Source: Mucilaginibacter sp.
GTDB taxonomy: Bacteria; Bacteroidota; Bacteroidia; Sphingobacteriales; Sphingobacteriaceae
Direction: 5' to 3'
Assembly (NCBI RefSeq): GCF_028288205.1
Contig: NZ_JAQBOD010000018.1
Location: 62,001 to 126,000 of the forward strand
DNA: 64,000 nucleotides
Part shown: one piece after another, positions 20,408 through 29,233 of the stretch
Layout of the letters: the number at the start of each line of letters is the position of its first letter
Numbering within the stretch: position 1 is the stretch's first letter
Notes under the pieces: generated by a model
The model's database searches: none
Seen by the model: the letters and a program-made list of their open reading frames with translations, nothing else
What the model was told of the DNA's origin: nothing
Position numbers and translations under genes: made by a program

Positions 20408-20566
20408 ATTAAACAGGTTTTTATGTTGAACATTTAGTTATATAACGATTAAATATCTTGCCAAATATAGTTAATCCAATATTTTGTATCTGTTTAGCTA
20501 TAATTATTTAATTTTTAATTGCATTAGCATGTTGTAAATTGTTCACAAAACTAATCAATACTATGG

Positions 20567-21610
20567 TCAATTATCGGTTCCGCTCCTTATTCGTTCCAGC
20601 CTGTCGGCGGCCATGCGGTTAGTTTCGTATATCTCTATCAGCAATAAAAAGTAAGATAACAATAATGGGCCAAATACCAATCCCAATATCCCAAATAAAG
20701 GTAAGCCAATAAATACGCCTATTACTGATATTATAGGGTGTGTATTAGCTACGCGTTTATTAATGATCATTCGTAGTACATTATCAATATTGCCAATAAA
20801 CAATAAGCCATAGGCTAACAGCAATATGCCTTTTACGGTATGGCCGCTGGTAAAGAGGATAATACTTGCCGGTATACATAAGGTGGGCGCTCCCACAACC
20901 GGTAAAAACGCAATAAATGAACCTATTACTCCCCAAAATACAGGATCGGGGATGCCGAATATCCAAAAGCCGTTTGCCAATAATGTTCCCTGAGTAAGCG
21001 CTATTATACCTTGCCCTAAAACGTTTGAATAGGTAGAGCTGCGCAAAGCTTCTGCAAATTTTAAAGCGTATTGCTCGCGGAAAGGGGCATATTTAAGTAA
21101 GCCATTTTCAAACTCCTTGATCTGTACAAACATAAAATACAGCAGGAAATACAATACCAGCAGCGTTAAAATAATGTTTGCCGCACTGCCTAATATGGAT
21201 GGAAAAAGATCAGTTGCGTAAACGCCCAGCTTTTGCAATGTGTTTTCGGCAAAGCGCGGCTGCTTAAAAGTATTTCCGGCAAAAGCGTCAATTTTTATCA
21301 TCCACTCCTGTATGGGGAAGTTGCTGCTGTTGAGGTTTGATATTTTACCTATAACCATAAAGCTTAATGCCAGGAAAGGTAAAACGATAACAATGAGTGA
21401 GGTAAAAATAATAATAAGTGCAACAGCCGTTCGGTTCCAGCCCTTTTTATCAACCATATACAAATAAAACGGCCGGAAGATAGTGAACAACACAATTGCA
21501 CCAAGTATGGCGCTAAACAACCCGCTTAAAGCATATAATATAAAGCAGCCCAGCACAATAATGCTGACCAGTATAATAGTATTACGCTGTTTATAATTAA
21601 AAATAGACAT
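20567..21610 (-). CDS. AI-2E family (PerM-like) transporter
   Basis: Multi-TM protein with LGQGIIALTQGTLLANGFWIFGIPDPVFWGVIGSFIAFLPVVGAP. Confidence 0.9.
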   Translation of the reverse strand: MSIFNYKQRNTIILVSIIVLGCFILYALSGLFSAILGAIVLFTIFRPFYLYMVDKKGWNRTAVALIIIFTSLIVIVLPFLALSFMVIGKISNLNSSNFPIQEWMIKIDAFAGNTFKQPRFAENTLQKLGVYATDLFPSILGSAANIILTLLVLYFLLYFMFVQIKEFENGLLKYAPFREQYALKFAEALRSSTYSNVLGQGIIALTQGTLLANGFWIFGIPDPVFWGVIGSFIAFLPVVGAPTLCIPASIILFTSGHTVKGILLLAYGLLFIGNIDNVLRMIINKRVANTHPIISVIGVFIGLPLFGILGLVFGPLLLSYFLLLIEIYETNRMAADRLERIRSGTDN

Positions 21611-21660
21611 TTAAACGTGCTGAGTGTACACCAATATAAACAAAGAAATGCTAAATAGTT

Positions 21661-21858
21661 TTATTCGGGCTGCTTTAAGAGTTCATTTATTTTTGCAGTA
21701 CTGCTAAATATGGTTTCAATGCAAAATGTATTGTCTGGGGTAGGGTTGGGTATTTCATACCGCAAGGCTTCCAATGCCAGGTGGATATTTGAAAGCTGAT
21801 TTTTAATATCATGCCGAAGCGTGCGCATAGTTTCGGCGTCAACAGGTTTATTGCTCAT
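21661..21858 (-). CDS. Short protein resembling an isolated histidine-kinase DHp domain
   Basis: 65 aa; LRHDIKNQLSNIHLALEAL resembles an H-box; no HATPase in the ORF; adjacent to response regulator. Confidence 0.65.
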   Translation of the reverse strand: MSNKPVDAETMRTLRHDIKNQLSNIHLALEALRYEIPNPTPDNTFCIETIFSSTAKINELLKQPE

Positions 21859-21862
21859 TACG

Positions 21863-23317
21863 CTATTTTAAATTGATGCCTTTCATTTTATTATAAAGCG
21901 TTTTGCGGTCGATATTTAATATCTCGGCAGCCCGGGTCTTATTAAAATTAACTTCGCGCAGCACTTTTAAAATTGTATCGTACTCGGCTTCCTGGGCAGC
22001 ATTTTTCAAATCGTGCCTTATTTCATTTACCCCATTGCGTTCAGAGGCAGGCTGATTGTAATTATTAGGCTGGTTATAGTCGTTAGATTGATTATAGCTG
22101 GTTTGCTGGCTATAATCAGTCACGGGTAATTTATAACTGGATATTTCGAGTGGCAAAGCTTTTGTAGTTATTTCGCTACCCTCGCTTATTAAAGCGGCAC
22201 GGCGCACTATATTTTTCAATTCGCGCACGTTACCCTGCCACCGGTAATTCATAAAACATTCAACCACCTCGGGCGAAAAGTGGCTTACATTGCGGTCCAG
22301 CTCTTTATTTGCAGCTTGTAAAAAATATTCTGCAAACAGCATAATATCATTACCACGCTCGCGCAAAGGCGGCATGTATATGCTAAACTCGTTAAAGCGA
22401 TGATACAGATCTTCCCTGAAACGGCCTTTTTGCATAGCTTCTACCAGGTTTTCATTTGTAGCCACAATAATGCGTACATCCAGATCGATCTCTTTGGTGC
22501 TGCCTATTCTTTTTACTTTACGTTCCTGTACAGTCCGTAATAAAGCTGCTTGTATCTCGTAGGATAGATTGCCAACTTCATCTAAAAACAAAGTGCCGCC
22601 GTTTGCCATTTCAAAGTGGCCAATTTTTGTAGTGAACGCGCCTGTAAATGAGCCTTTTTCATGGCCAAAAAACTCGCTGGCCGCCAATTCTTTGGTAAGT
22701 GAGCCGCAATCCATAGCAACAAATGCATGGTTGCTGCGGTGGCTATGCAGGTGAATACTTTTAGCTACTTCTTCTTTACCCGAGCCGCTTTCGCCTAAAA
22801 TAATAACGCTATAATTCGTTGGTGCAACCAATTCTATCTGGCGTAAAAGCTCTTTTGACGCACGGCTTGTACCAGCTACAACGCCATCCGCCAGTATTGT
22901 TTTTTTATTGGATTTAGTAACAGCTGCCACATCATCCTCACTTTCAAACAGCGCCTGCCGCGTTTCAAGAGCTTTGGTAATGGTATTTAATATTTCATCA
23001 GGATATAAAGGCTTGCTTATATAATCATAAGCCCCCATTTTTATCAACTCTACAGCCATTTTAATGTCTGAGTAGCCGGTAATTATAATAACACCTGTTT
23101 TTGGGTATTGGCTTTTTATTTTCCGCAGCATTTCGCGGCCATCTGTATCTTCCAGTCGGTAATCACACAGAACCAGGTCAAATTCCTCGTTTTTGAGGTA
23201 TTCCATACCACTGCTTCCACTTGATGCTGTACTTACAGCAAAACCGTTACGTGTTAAAAACTTTGATAGTAATAACGCAATGTTTACTTCATCATCTACG
23301 ATGAGAATTTTTTTCAT
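21863..23317 (-). CDS. Sigma-54-dependent response regulator (NtrC family)
   Basis: Receiver VDDEVNIALLLSKFL; AAA+ GESGSGKEEVAKSIH, GSFTGAF, GGTLFLDEVGNL; Fis-type HTH NKTRAAEILNIDRKTLYNKM. Confidence 0.96.
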   Translation of the reverse strand: MKKILIVDDEVNIALLLSKFLTRNGFAVSTASSGSSGMEYLKNEEFDLVLCDYRLEDTDGREMLRKIKSQYPKTGVIIITGYSDIKMAVELIKMGAYDYISKPLYPDEILNTITKALETRQALFESEDDVAAVTKSNKKTILADGVVAGTSRASKELLRQIELVAPTNYSVIILGESGSGKEEVAKSIHLHSHRSNHAFVAMDCGSLTKELAASEFFGHEKGSFTGAFTTKIGHFEMANGGTLFLDEVGNLSYEIQAALLRTVQERKVKRIGSTKEIDLDVRIIVATNENLVEAMQKGRFREDLYHRFNEFSIYMPPLRERGNDIMLFAEYFLQAANKELDRNVSHFSPEVVECFMNYRWQGNVRELKNIVRRAALISEGSEITTKALPLEISSYKLPVTDYSQQTSYNQSNDYNQPNNYNQPASERNGVNEIRHDLKNAAQEAEYDTILKVLREVNFNKTRAAEILNIDRKTLYNKMKGINLK

Positions 23318-23466
23318 ATTAGCAATTACGGTTAACCGGTAACGTATTAATTTGTTAAGTTACACAAAAATGCTAATTCCAATAAATTTTTATAATGGAA
23401 TGGAATATTAGTTGATGGTTTGTGGGATAATTAATTTAAGCGAAAAAATCAGCCGGATTAATATAA

Positions 23467-24081
23467 CTATAAATTAAACGCGTAGGCTATATGGATTGCC
23501 CAAAAACTATTTTTGGTGCCATCATTATAAAAACTTTGAAAATTTTCATAACGTATCCCTCCGTCAATATAAGTGCGTTTCTTTTTAAGAGGTACTAATA
23601 CGCCCAGTTGCGGCGACCAGGTAAAAGCATTGCTATATACTGCATATAAGGCTGCTTTGTTGGCCAAAAGGGTTTCGCCGGCCTCACCCTGAAAATAGAA
23701 TGTTTTACCTATAAACCATTTTATACCTAATTTTAAAGGTATGGTTTCAAAATTTGGCAATGTAGTGCCTGTTATAGCTTGCTGACTGGTGCCAATATTG
23801 GATGTTGTAAAAAAGGTATTATACCCTGCGCTTACCGTAAGATTGAAATGCTCAATTAGCGGAACATCGGCATGAAGAAAAACACCCGCGCCATACTTAT
23901 AGGCCGAAGACCCTGTAGCCGCCACAGCCGTATTTATGCCGGTGCCAAAAGTTCCATTTCCTGACATCCCTTCTACACCCGCACCTATGCGAAGCGTATC
24001 AACATACGATTGGGCATTTGCTGTAAGGCAAGTAGCTATAAAAAATAATGAATAGATGAGTGATTTAAGGGCGGTTTTCAT
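23467..24081 (-). CDS. Outer-membrane beta-barrel protein
   Basis: Signal peptide, alternating aromatic beta strands, terminal IHIAYAFNL. Confidence 0.8.
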   Translation of the reverse strand: MKTALKSLIYSLFFIATCLTANAQSYVDTLRIGAGVEGMSGNGTFGTGINTAVAATGSSAYKYGAGVFLHADVPLIEHFNLTVSAGYNTFFTTSNIGTSQQAITGTTLPNFETIPLKLGIKWFIGKTFYFQGEAGETLLANKAALYAVYSNAFTWSPQLGVLVPLKKKRTYIDGGIRYENFQSFYNDGTKNSFWAIHIAYAFNL

Positions 24082-24261
24082 GTTTTATTGTTCAGATTAA
24101 TGTGTTAAAACGAATAATGAATTAACAACGTATAATGTACTTTAATTTTATTGATCAGTTATAAAATTTCTGCAAAGCTAATATCAGTTTTCATTAACCC
24201 GTTATAAAGCGGTGTGAAAAAATGTTAAATTTTAAAAGTTATGTTTTTTTGGGTGTGATAC

Positions 24262-24296
24262 AAAAAAAAACGCCCCAATTTTAGGGCGTTTTTTTC
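24262..24296 (-). terminator. Rho-independent terminator
   Basis: AAAAAAAAACGCCCCAATTTTAGGGCGTTTTTTT. Confidence 0.9.
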
Positions 24297-24321
24297 ATAG
24301 ATAGTTGTGAGTTGTTTTTTA

Positions 24322-24900
24322 TTAGAAGCCGTAAGCTACACGCAAACCAAAGAGGTTAACCTTACTATCGCTGTTAGTGCTTACAAGTTTGGTACTGGCC
24401 TCATAACGTACGCCTGCATCCAAAAAGCTTTTACCACCTAACGGGAACTGGTAGCCAACTTGCGGCGCATAAATAAAGGCAGCAGAGTTATCGGCACCAA
24501 TCTTAGTTTTGTCTAATACAAAAGCTGCACCGGCTTCTCCCTGGATGTAAAAATTACTTACCGGGAAGTACTTTAAACCTGCTTTTGCCGGTAACAACTG
24601 GATATCAGCCGGAGATACTGCTGTGCCTGCAACATTTTTAGCAAAGATATTATTGTACCCTGCATTTATTGTAACAAATAATTTGCTGGCTACCGGGATA
24701 TCTGCCTGTACAGAACCGCCAAGGTTCCATTTATAATTATCAGATAATTTTCCTGTAGGGATACCGGCATCAACACCGATGCTGTAGCGAACGCCGCCTG
24801 AAGTTGTTGTGGTAGATGCAGGGGTGGATTGTGCTTTAGCGCCAAGGGTAAAACCTGCTAAGGCTAAAACAAGTGCTGAAATTTTTAATGTACTTTTCAT
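24322..24900 (-). CDS. Outer-membrane beta-barrel protein, paralogue of the 23467..24081 gene
   Basis: Signal peptide; shared motifs with neighbour (TLRIGAGVEG/YSIGVDAG, FYFQGEAG/FYIQGEAGAA); terminal VAYGF. Confidence 0.82.
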   Translation of the reverse strand: MKSTLKISALVLALAGFTLGAKAQSTPASTTTTSGGVRYSIGVDAGIPTGKLSDNYKWNLGGSVQADIPVASKLFVTINAGYNNIFAKNVAGTAVSPADIQLLPAKAGLKYFPVSNFYIQGEAGAAFVLDKTKIGADNSAAFIYAPQVGYQFPLGGKSFLDAGVRYEASTKLVSTNSDSKVNLFGLRVAYGF

Positions 24901-25268
24901 GATTATATGTTATTAAATTGTTGTGTGTGTTTGTTTAACACGAAGCAAAGTAACAGCATAAATTAAATACGATTTTTCATTGAAATGTCAAGATTATTCA
25001 ATCGATTGATTAACAATGATTTATTTTTTGACTAAATGGGTATTTAGGTCAGTGTAATGTAAAATCAGTTCAAATTGTCTTTTTGATGAAATAAAAAGCT
25101 GGCATTGTGATGAAGAAATAAACTTAAATTAAAAAGTTGAATGTGATTATAACTTATAAAGTTCGCGAAATTCTCAAAGAGGAACGTCGTAAGAGCGCTG
25201 CCATCCTGAGTAAGCGATATTTGTTGGGCAACTATAATATAATGGCTGCATTATATTGTCAGTGATTT

Positions 25269-25474
25269 TGTTTCATCTTGTTTCACCACTCCTAAATCAG
25301 GCAATTTGTAATTATTTGATTATCAATGAAAAATATTAAAATCATACTTAAAAATACTGAGGAATAAGTTGTTACATTTTGTTACATCACTTTTTCACAA
25401 TCATCTAATAAACAATGTTTTAAATCAAAATCTTGTTTCACTTGTTACATTTTGTTTCACTATTACGTGTAACA
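25269..25474 (+). repeat. TGTTTCA/TGTTACA heptamer array, copy B
   Basis: TGTTTCA at 25269, 25279, 25434, 25453; TGTTACA at 25370, 25380, 25443; inverted TGTAACA at 25468. Confidence 0.8.
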
Positions 25475-25494
25475 AAATTTGTTTTTGTACAGCT

Positions 25495-26277
25495 CTACTT
25501 ACCCTTAAAATCAGCTTTTCTTTTTTCAAGGAATGCGGCAACACCCTCTTTAAAATCTTCGGTACCGAAACATTTAGAAAATTCGTCTGTCTCAATCTCA
25601 AATCCGTTAACGCCATCGCGGGAGGATGCATTAACAGCGGTAATAGCCGCTGCTATGGCTAAGGGCGCACGGCTCAATATTTTTTGAAGGATCTCTTCGG
25701 CCTTGGTTAATAGGTCATCCTGACTAACTATATGATTAATCAAACCTAATTGATGTGCCTCGGCAGCGGTTATCATATCGGCAGTCATGATCATTTCCAA
25801 TGCCTTTCCACGCCCTATTAAACGGGTTAAACGTTGTGTACCACCATAACCGGGGATAAGGCCCAGCGTTACTTCGGGCAAACCCATTTTGACATTGTCA
25901 GACGCAATGCGGATATGGCAGGCCATAGCCAGTTCCAGGCCTCCGCCTAAAGCAAAGCCATTAACAGCGGCAATAACAGGCTTGTTGCCATTTTCGATGA
26001 GGTCAAAAACTTTGGTATGCGCTTCGTGTGATAATTCGCGGGCGCTGTTTATATCCAAATTAATAAATTCGGCAATATCTGCACCGGCAACAAAAGCTTT
26101 TGATCCGGCGCCGGTAATGATTATACCGCCAACCCTTTCATTAGCAAAAGCTTCAACTATCGCTGCATGCAATTCGGCAAGGGTAACTTTGTTTAGCGCA
26201 TTAAGTTTGCTTTCGCGATTGATGGTGATGTATAATACGCGCGCTTTTAGGTCAATTAACAAGTTTTGGTAAGCCAT
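25495..26277 (-). CDS. Enoyl-CoA hydratase/isomerase
   Basis: SKAFVAGADIAEF, NGFALGGGLELAMACHIRIAS, LGLIPGYGGTQRL. Confidence 0.94.
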   Translation of the reverse strand: MAYQNLLIDLKARVLYITINRESKLNALNKVTLAELHAAIVEAFANERVGGIIITGAGSKAFVAGADIAEFINLDINSARELSHEAHTKVFDLIENGNKPVIAAVNGFALGGGLELAMACHIRIASDNVKMGLPEVTLGLIPGYGGTQRLTRLIGRGKALEMIMTADMITAAEAHQLGLINHIVSQDDLLTKAEEILQKILSRAPLAIAAAITAVNASSRDGVNGFEIETDEFSKCFGTEDFKEGVAAFLEKRKADFKGK

Positions 26278-26286
26278 ACCGCAAAG

Positions 26287-26709
26287 TTAAAAATTACGAT
26301 GCTGATGCACCCATTCGGTAATATATTTTACAATATCATGCGTAGTGGTGCCCGGGGAGAAAAGCTCGCCAACGCCCAGCTTTTTTAACGCGTTCATGTC
26401 ATCTTCCGGGATGATGCCGCCACCCGTAACCAATACATCATCCATTTTTTTCTCTTTGATAAGCGCAAGTATCTTAGGAAAAACCGTCATATGCGCGCCA
26501 GATAGAATAGAGATGCCAATAGCATCCACATCTTCCTGCAAGGCGGTGTTAACCACCATTTCGGGCGTTTGGCGCAGGCCTGTATAAATAACCTCCATGC
26601 CCGCATCGCGTAACGAGGTGGCAATAATGCGCGCGCCTCGGTCATGCCCGTCAAGGCCTACTTTAGCAACTAAAACACGTATAGGGCGGGCGAATGGTTT
26701 GGTGGTCAT
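26287..26709 (-). CDS. Stand-alone B12-binding domain protein (methylmalonyl-CoA mutase C-terminal type)
   Basis: [44 protein letters not shown]; likely start MTTKPFARP. Confidence 0.9.
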   Translation of the reverse strand: MTTKPFARPIRVLVAKVGLDGHDRGARIIATSLRDAGMEVIYTGLRQTPEMVVNTALQEDVDAIGISILSGAHMTVFPKILALIKEKKMDDVLVTGGGIIPEDDMNALKKLGVGELFSPGTTTHDIVKYITEWVHQHRNF

Positions 26710-26777
26710 AATTATTTGAATAATGCAAGATAGTAAATTAACAGGAGTTCGATATATGCTGCCCATCGGGGGATGTT

Positions 26778-26808
26778 AGATTTGAAAACTTTTAAAAAGT
26801 TGACAATG
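26778..26808. repeat. Degenerate copy 2 of the 33-nt palindromic repeat
   Basis: AGATTTGAAAACTTTTAAAAAGTTGACAATGG. Confidence 0.6.
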
Positions 26809-26860
26809 GAATACAAATGATACAAACACAAGCCATTCCCTCATTCAATCACTAATTATA

Positions 26861-28381
26861 TCACCTCACCAGCTCCATCATTTTCAAAATAGCATCCACA
26901 TACTCCCGGTTATTAGCCAGGCGCGGTACCTTATGCTGTCCACCCAGTTTGCCTTTTTCCTTCATCCAGTTAAAGAAAGTTCCTTCGGGTACTTTGCGCA
27001 CAATGGGGCGGCGCAGGGCCATATCTTTAAAACGTTTAGCATCGTAGTCGGAGTTAATGCGGCGCAGGGTTTCGTCCAGTATGTCAACAAACCGCTCAAA
27101 TTCGTCGGGGTTTTTTTCAAATTCTATCAGCCATTCGTGCGCACCGCACTCATTCTCATTAAAATAAACAGGGGCGGCGGTATACTCGCTGATGATAGCG
27201 CCGGTTTGGCTGCAGGCTTCCTCTAAAGCACGTTCGGCGTTGTCTATTATTACCTCCTCGCCAAAGGCATTTATAAAATGTTTGGTGCGCCCGGTAACCT
27301 GTATGCGGTATGGCACTAGCGAGGTAAACCTAATAGTATCGCCAATTAAATAGCGCCATAACCCCGCATTAGTGCTGATGATGGGCGCATAGTTTTTATC
27401 CAGCTCCACTTCATCCAATGTAAGGGTTTGCGGGTTTTCGTCGTATAAATTTTCGGTTGGCAAAAACTCGTAGAAGATACCATAGTCAAGCATCAGCAGC
27501 ATTTCGCCAGGCTCAACCTTATCCTGTATCCCGAAGAACCCCTCGGATGCGTTGTAGTTTTCCAGATAATACATATCCTCGCTTGGTATCAGTTTTTTAA
27601 ACTGCTCGCGATAGGGCGTAAAGTTAACAGCGCCATGAAAATACAGTTCCAGGTTGGGCCATACTTCCAACAGGTTTTTTTTGCCGGTTATTTCCAGGAT
27701 GCGTTTACATAATAACAGGTTCCAGGTGGGTACACCGCTAAGGCTGGTTACATTAACATCTTTGGTGGCATAAGCCATTTTCTCTATTTTCTCTTCAAAG
27801 TCTTCCAGCAGGGCGATATCCAGATGTGGGGTACGATGAAACTCGGCCCAAAACGGCAGATTCTTCATAATAACTGCAGACAGATCGCCAAAAGAAGTAT
27901 CCGGGCTCAGTTGGCTCATTTGTTGACTGCCGCCCAGCGTTAATATCTTACCCGTAAACATTTTGGTATTAGGGCGATTGTTGAAATAGATGGTGAGCAG
28001 ATCCTTGCCGCCTTTAAAATGGCATTCTTCTAATGATTCTTCGCTAACGGGTATGAACTTGCTCCTGTCGCTGGTAGTGCCCGATGATTTGGCGAACCAC
28101 CTGATCTCTGACGGCCAAAGTACATTTTGCTCACCTTTAAGCATGCGCTCAATGTAGGGTTTCAGCGTATCGTAATTTTGTATAGGAACGCGCTCTTTAA
28201 ACTCGTTTAGATTGGTAATGCTTTTATAACCGTATTTTTTGCCCCATTCTGTATTCTCTGCCCGTGATATCAATTGTTCAAACCATTCTTCCTGTACCTC
28301 GTTGGGGTATTTCATAAAAAGCTCTATCTGGTGGATACGCTTTTTCATGAACCAGGTAAAAACCGAGTTGAAAATTGTCAT
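26861..28381 (-). CDS. GH3 (auxin-responsive promoter)-family acyl-adenylating enzyme
   Basis: FAKSSGTTSDRSKFIPVS adenylation motif, YNASEGFFGIQ, GLWRYLIGDTIRF, VTGRTKHFINAFGEEV. Confidence 0.92.
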   Translation of the reverse strand: MTIFNSVFTWFMKKRIHQIELFMKYPNEVQEEWFEQLISRAENTEWGKKYGYKSITNLNEFKERVPIQNYDTLKPYIERMLKGEQNVLWPSEIRWFAKSSGTTSDRSKFIPVSEESLEECHFKGGKDLLTIYFNNRPNTKMFTGKILTLGGSQQMSQLSPDTSFGDLSAVIMKNLPFWAEFHRTPHLDIALLEDFEEKIEKMAYATKDVNVTSLSGVPTWNLLLCKRILEITGKKNLLEVWPNLELYFHGAVNFTPYREQFKKLIPSEDMYYLENYNASEGFFGIQDKVEPGEMLLMLDYGIFYEFLPTENLYDENPQTLTLDEVELDKNYAPIISTNAGLWRYLIGDTIRFTSLVPYRIQVTGRTKHFINAFGEEVIIDNAERALEEACSQTGAIISEYTAAPVYFNENECGAHEWLIEFEKNPDEFERFVDILDETLRRINSDYDAKRFKDMALRRPIVRKVPEGTFFNWMKEKGKLGGQHKVPRLANNREYVDAILKMMELVR

Positions 28382-28393
28382 AAGCGATTAACG

Positions 28394-29155
28394 TTACTTA
28401 GCACCTGCCTGTCCGGCAGGCAGGAATGTTTTTCTTTTTAGTACAAAGTTGGCCCCCAAATATACTTTACGCACCATCTCATTTTCTGCCAACACCTCGG
28501 GCACGCCCGATTCCAGTATCTTACCCTCAAACAACAGGTATGCACGGTCGGTTATAGACAGTGTTTCCTGCACGTTGTGGTCGGTTATTAATATACCAAT
28601 GTTGCGGTGCTTTAATTTGGCTACCATAGCCTGTATCTCTTCTACCGCTATCGGGTCAACCCCGGCAAATGGCTCATCTAATAAAATAAAATTTGGCTCG
28701 GCAGCTAAGGCGCGGGCAATTTCAGTACGCCGACGCTCACCACCTGATAACAGATCACCGCGGTTACGACGCACTTTATGCAGGCTAAATTCATCTATCA
28801 GGGTTTCCAGTTTTTCTTCCTGCTGTATTTTGGTCATGTTGCCCATTTCCAATACGGCCTTAATGTTATCCTCCACACTTAGCTTGCGAAACACCGATGC
28901 TTCCTGCGCCAGATAGCCTATGCCCTTTTGCGCGCGGCGGTACATTGGGTCGCCGGTTATATCTTCATCTTCTAAATATATTTTGCCCTCGTTAGGTTTT
29001 ATCAACCCTACTATCATGTAAAACGACGTGGTTTTGCCCGCGCCGTTTGGTCCCAGTAACCCCACTATTTCGCCCTGCGAAACATTAAAGGATACATCGT
29101 TAACAACAGCACGCTGCTTATATTTTTTTATTAAATTATCTGCTCTTAGATTCAT
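28394..29155 (-). CDS. lptB: LPS export ABC transporter ATP-binding protein
   Basis: [57 protein letters not shown] near C-terminus. Confidence 0.95.
   Translation of the reverse strand: MNLRADNLIKKYKQRAVVNDVSFNVSQGEIVGLLGPNGAGKTTSFYMIVGLIKPNEGKIYLEDEDITGDPMYRRAQKGIGYLAQEASVFRKLSVEDNIKAVLEMGNMTKIQQEEKLETLIDEFSLHKVRRNRGDLLSGGERRRTEIARALAAEPNFILLDEPFAGVDPIAVEEIQAMVAKLKHRNIGILITDHNVQETLSITDRAYLLFEGKILESGVPEVLAENEMVRKVYLGANFVLKRKTFLPAGQAGAK
28404..28424. repeat. CCTGCCTGTCCGGCAGGCAGG palindrome inside lptB 3' end
   Basis: 21-nt imperfect palindrome encoding PAGQAG on the minus strand. Confidence 0.85.
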
Positions 29156-29233
29156 ATTTTAATTCAAAATTAAAAAGTCAAAATTAAAAAGCCTGTAGCG
29201 CGCCGCGGTTTTTGACTTTTAACTTTTGAATTT
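29156..29233. repeat. Intergenic long hairpin between recJ and lptB
   Basis: AATTCAAAATTAAAAAGTCAAAA pairs with TTTTTGACTTTTAACTTTTGAATT. Confidence 0.75.

Noticed and set aside
21863-23317. RHDLKN in the response regulator compared with RHDIKN in the adjacent DHp-like protein as evidence of shared origin
   Set aside because: In the regulator this segment aligns with the usual dLKxAxxEaEyxxIl helix before the Fis HTH, so the similarity is probably coincidental.
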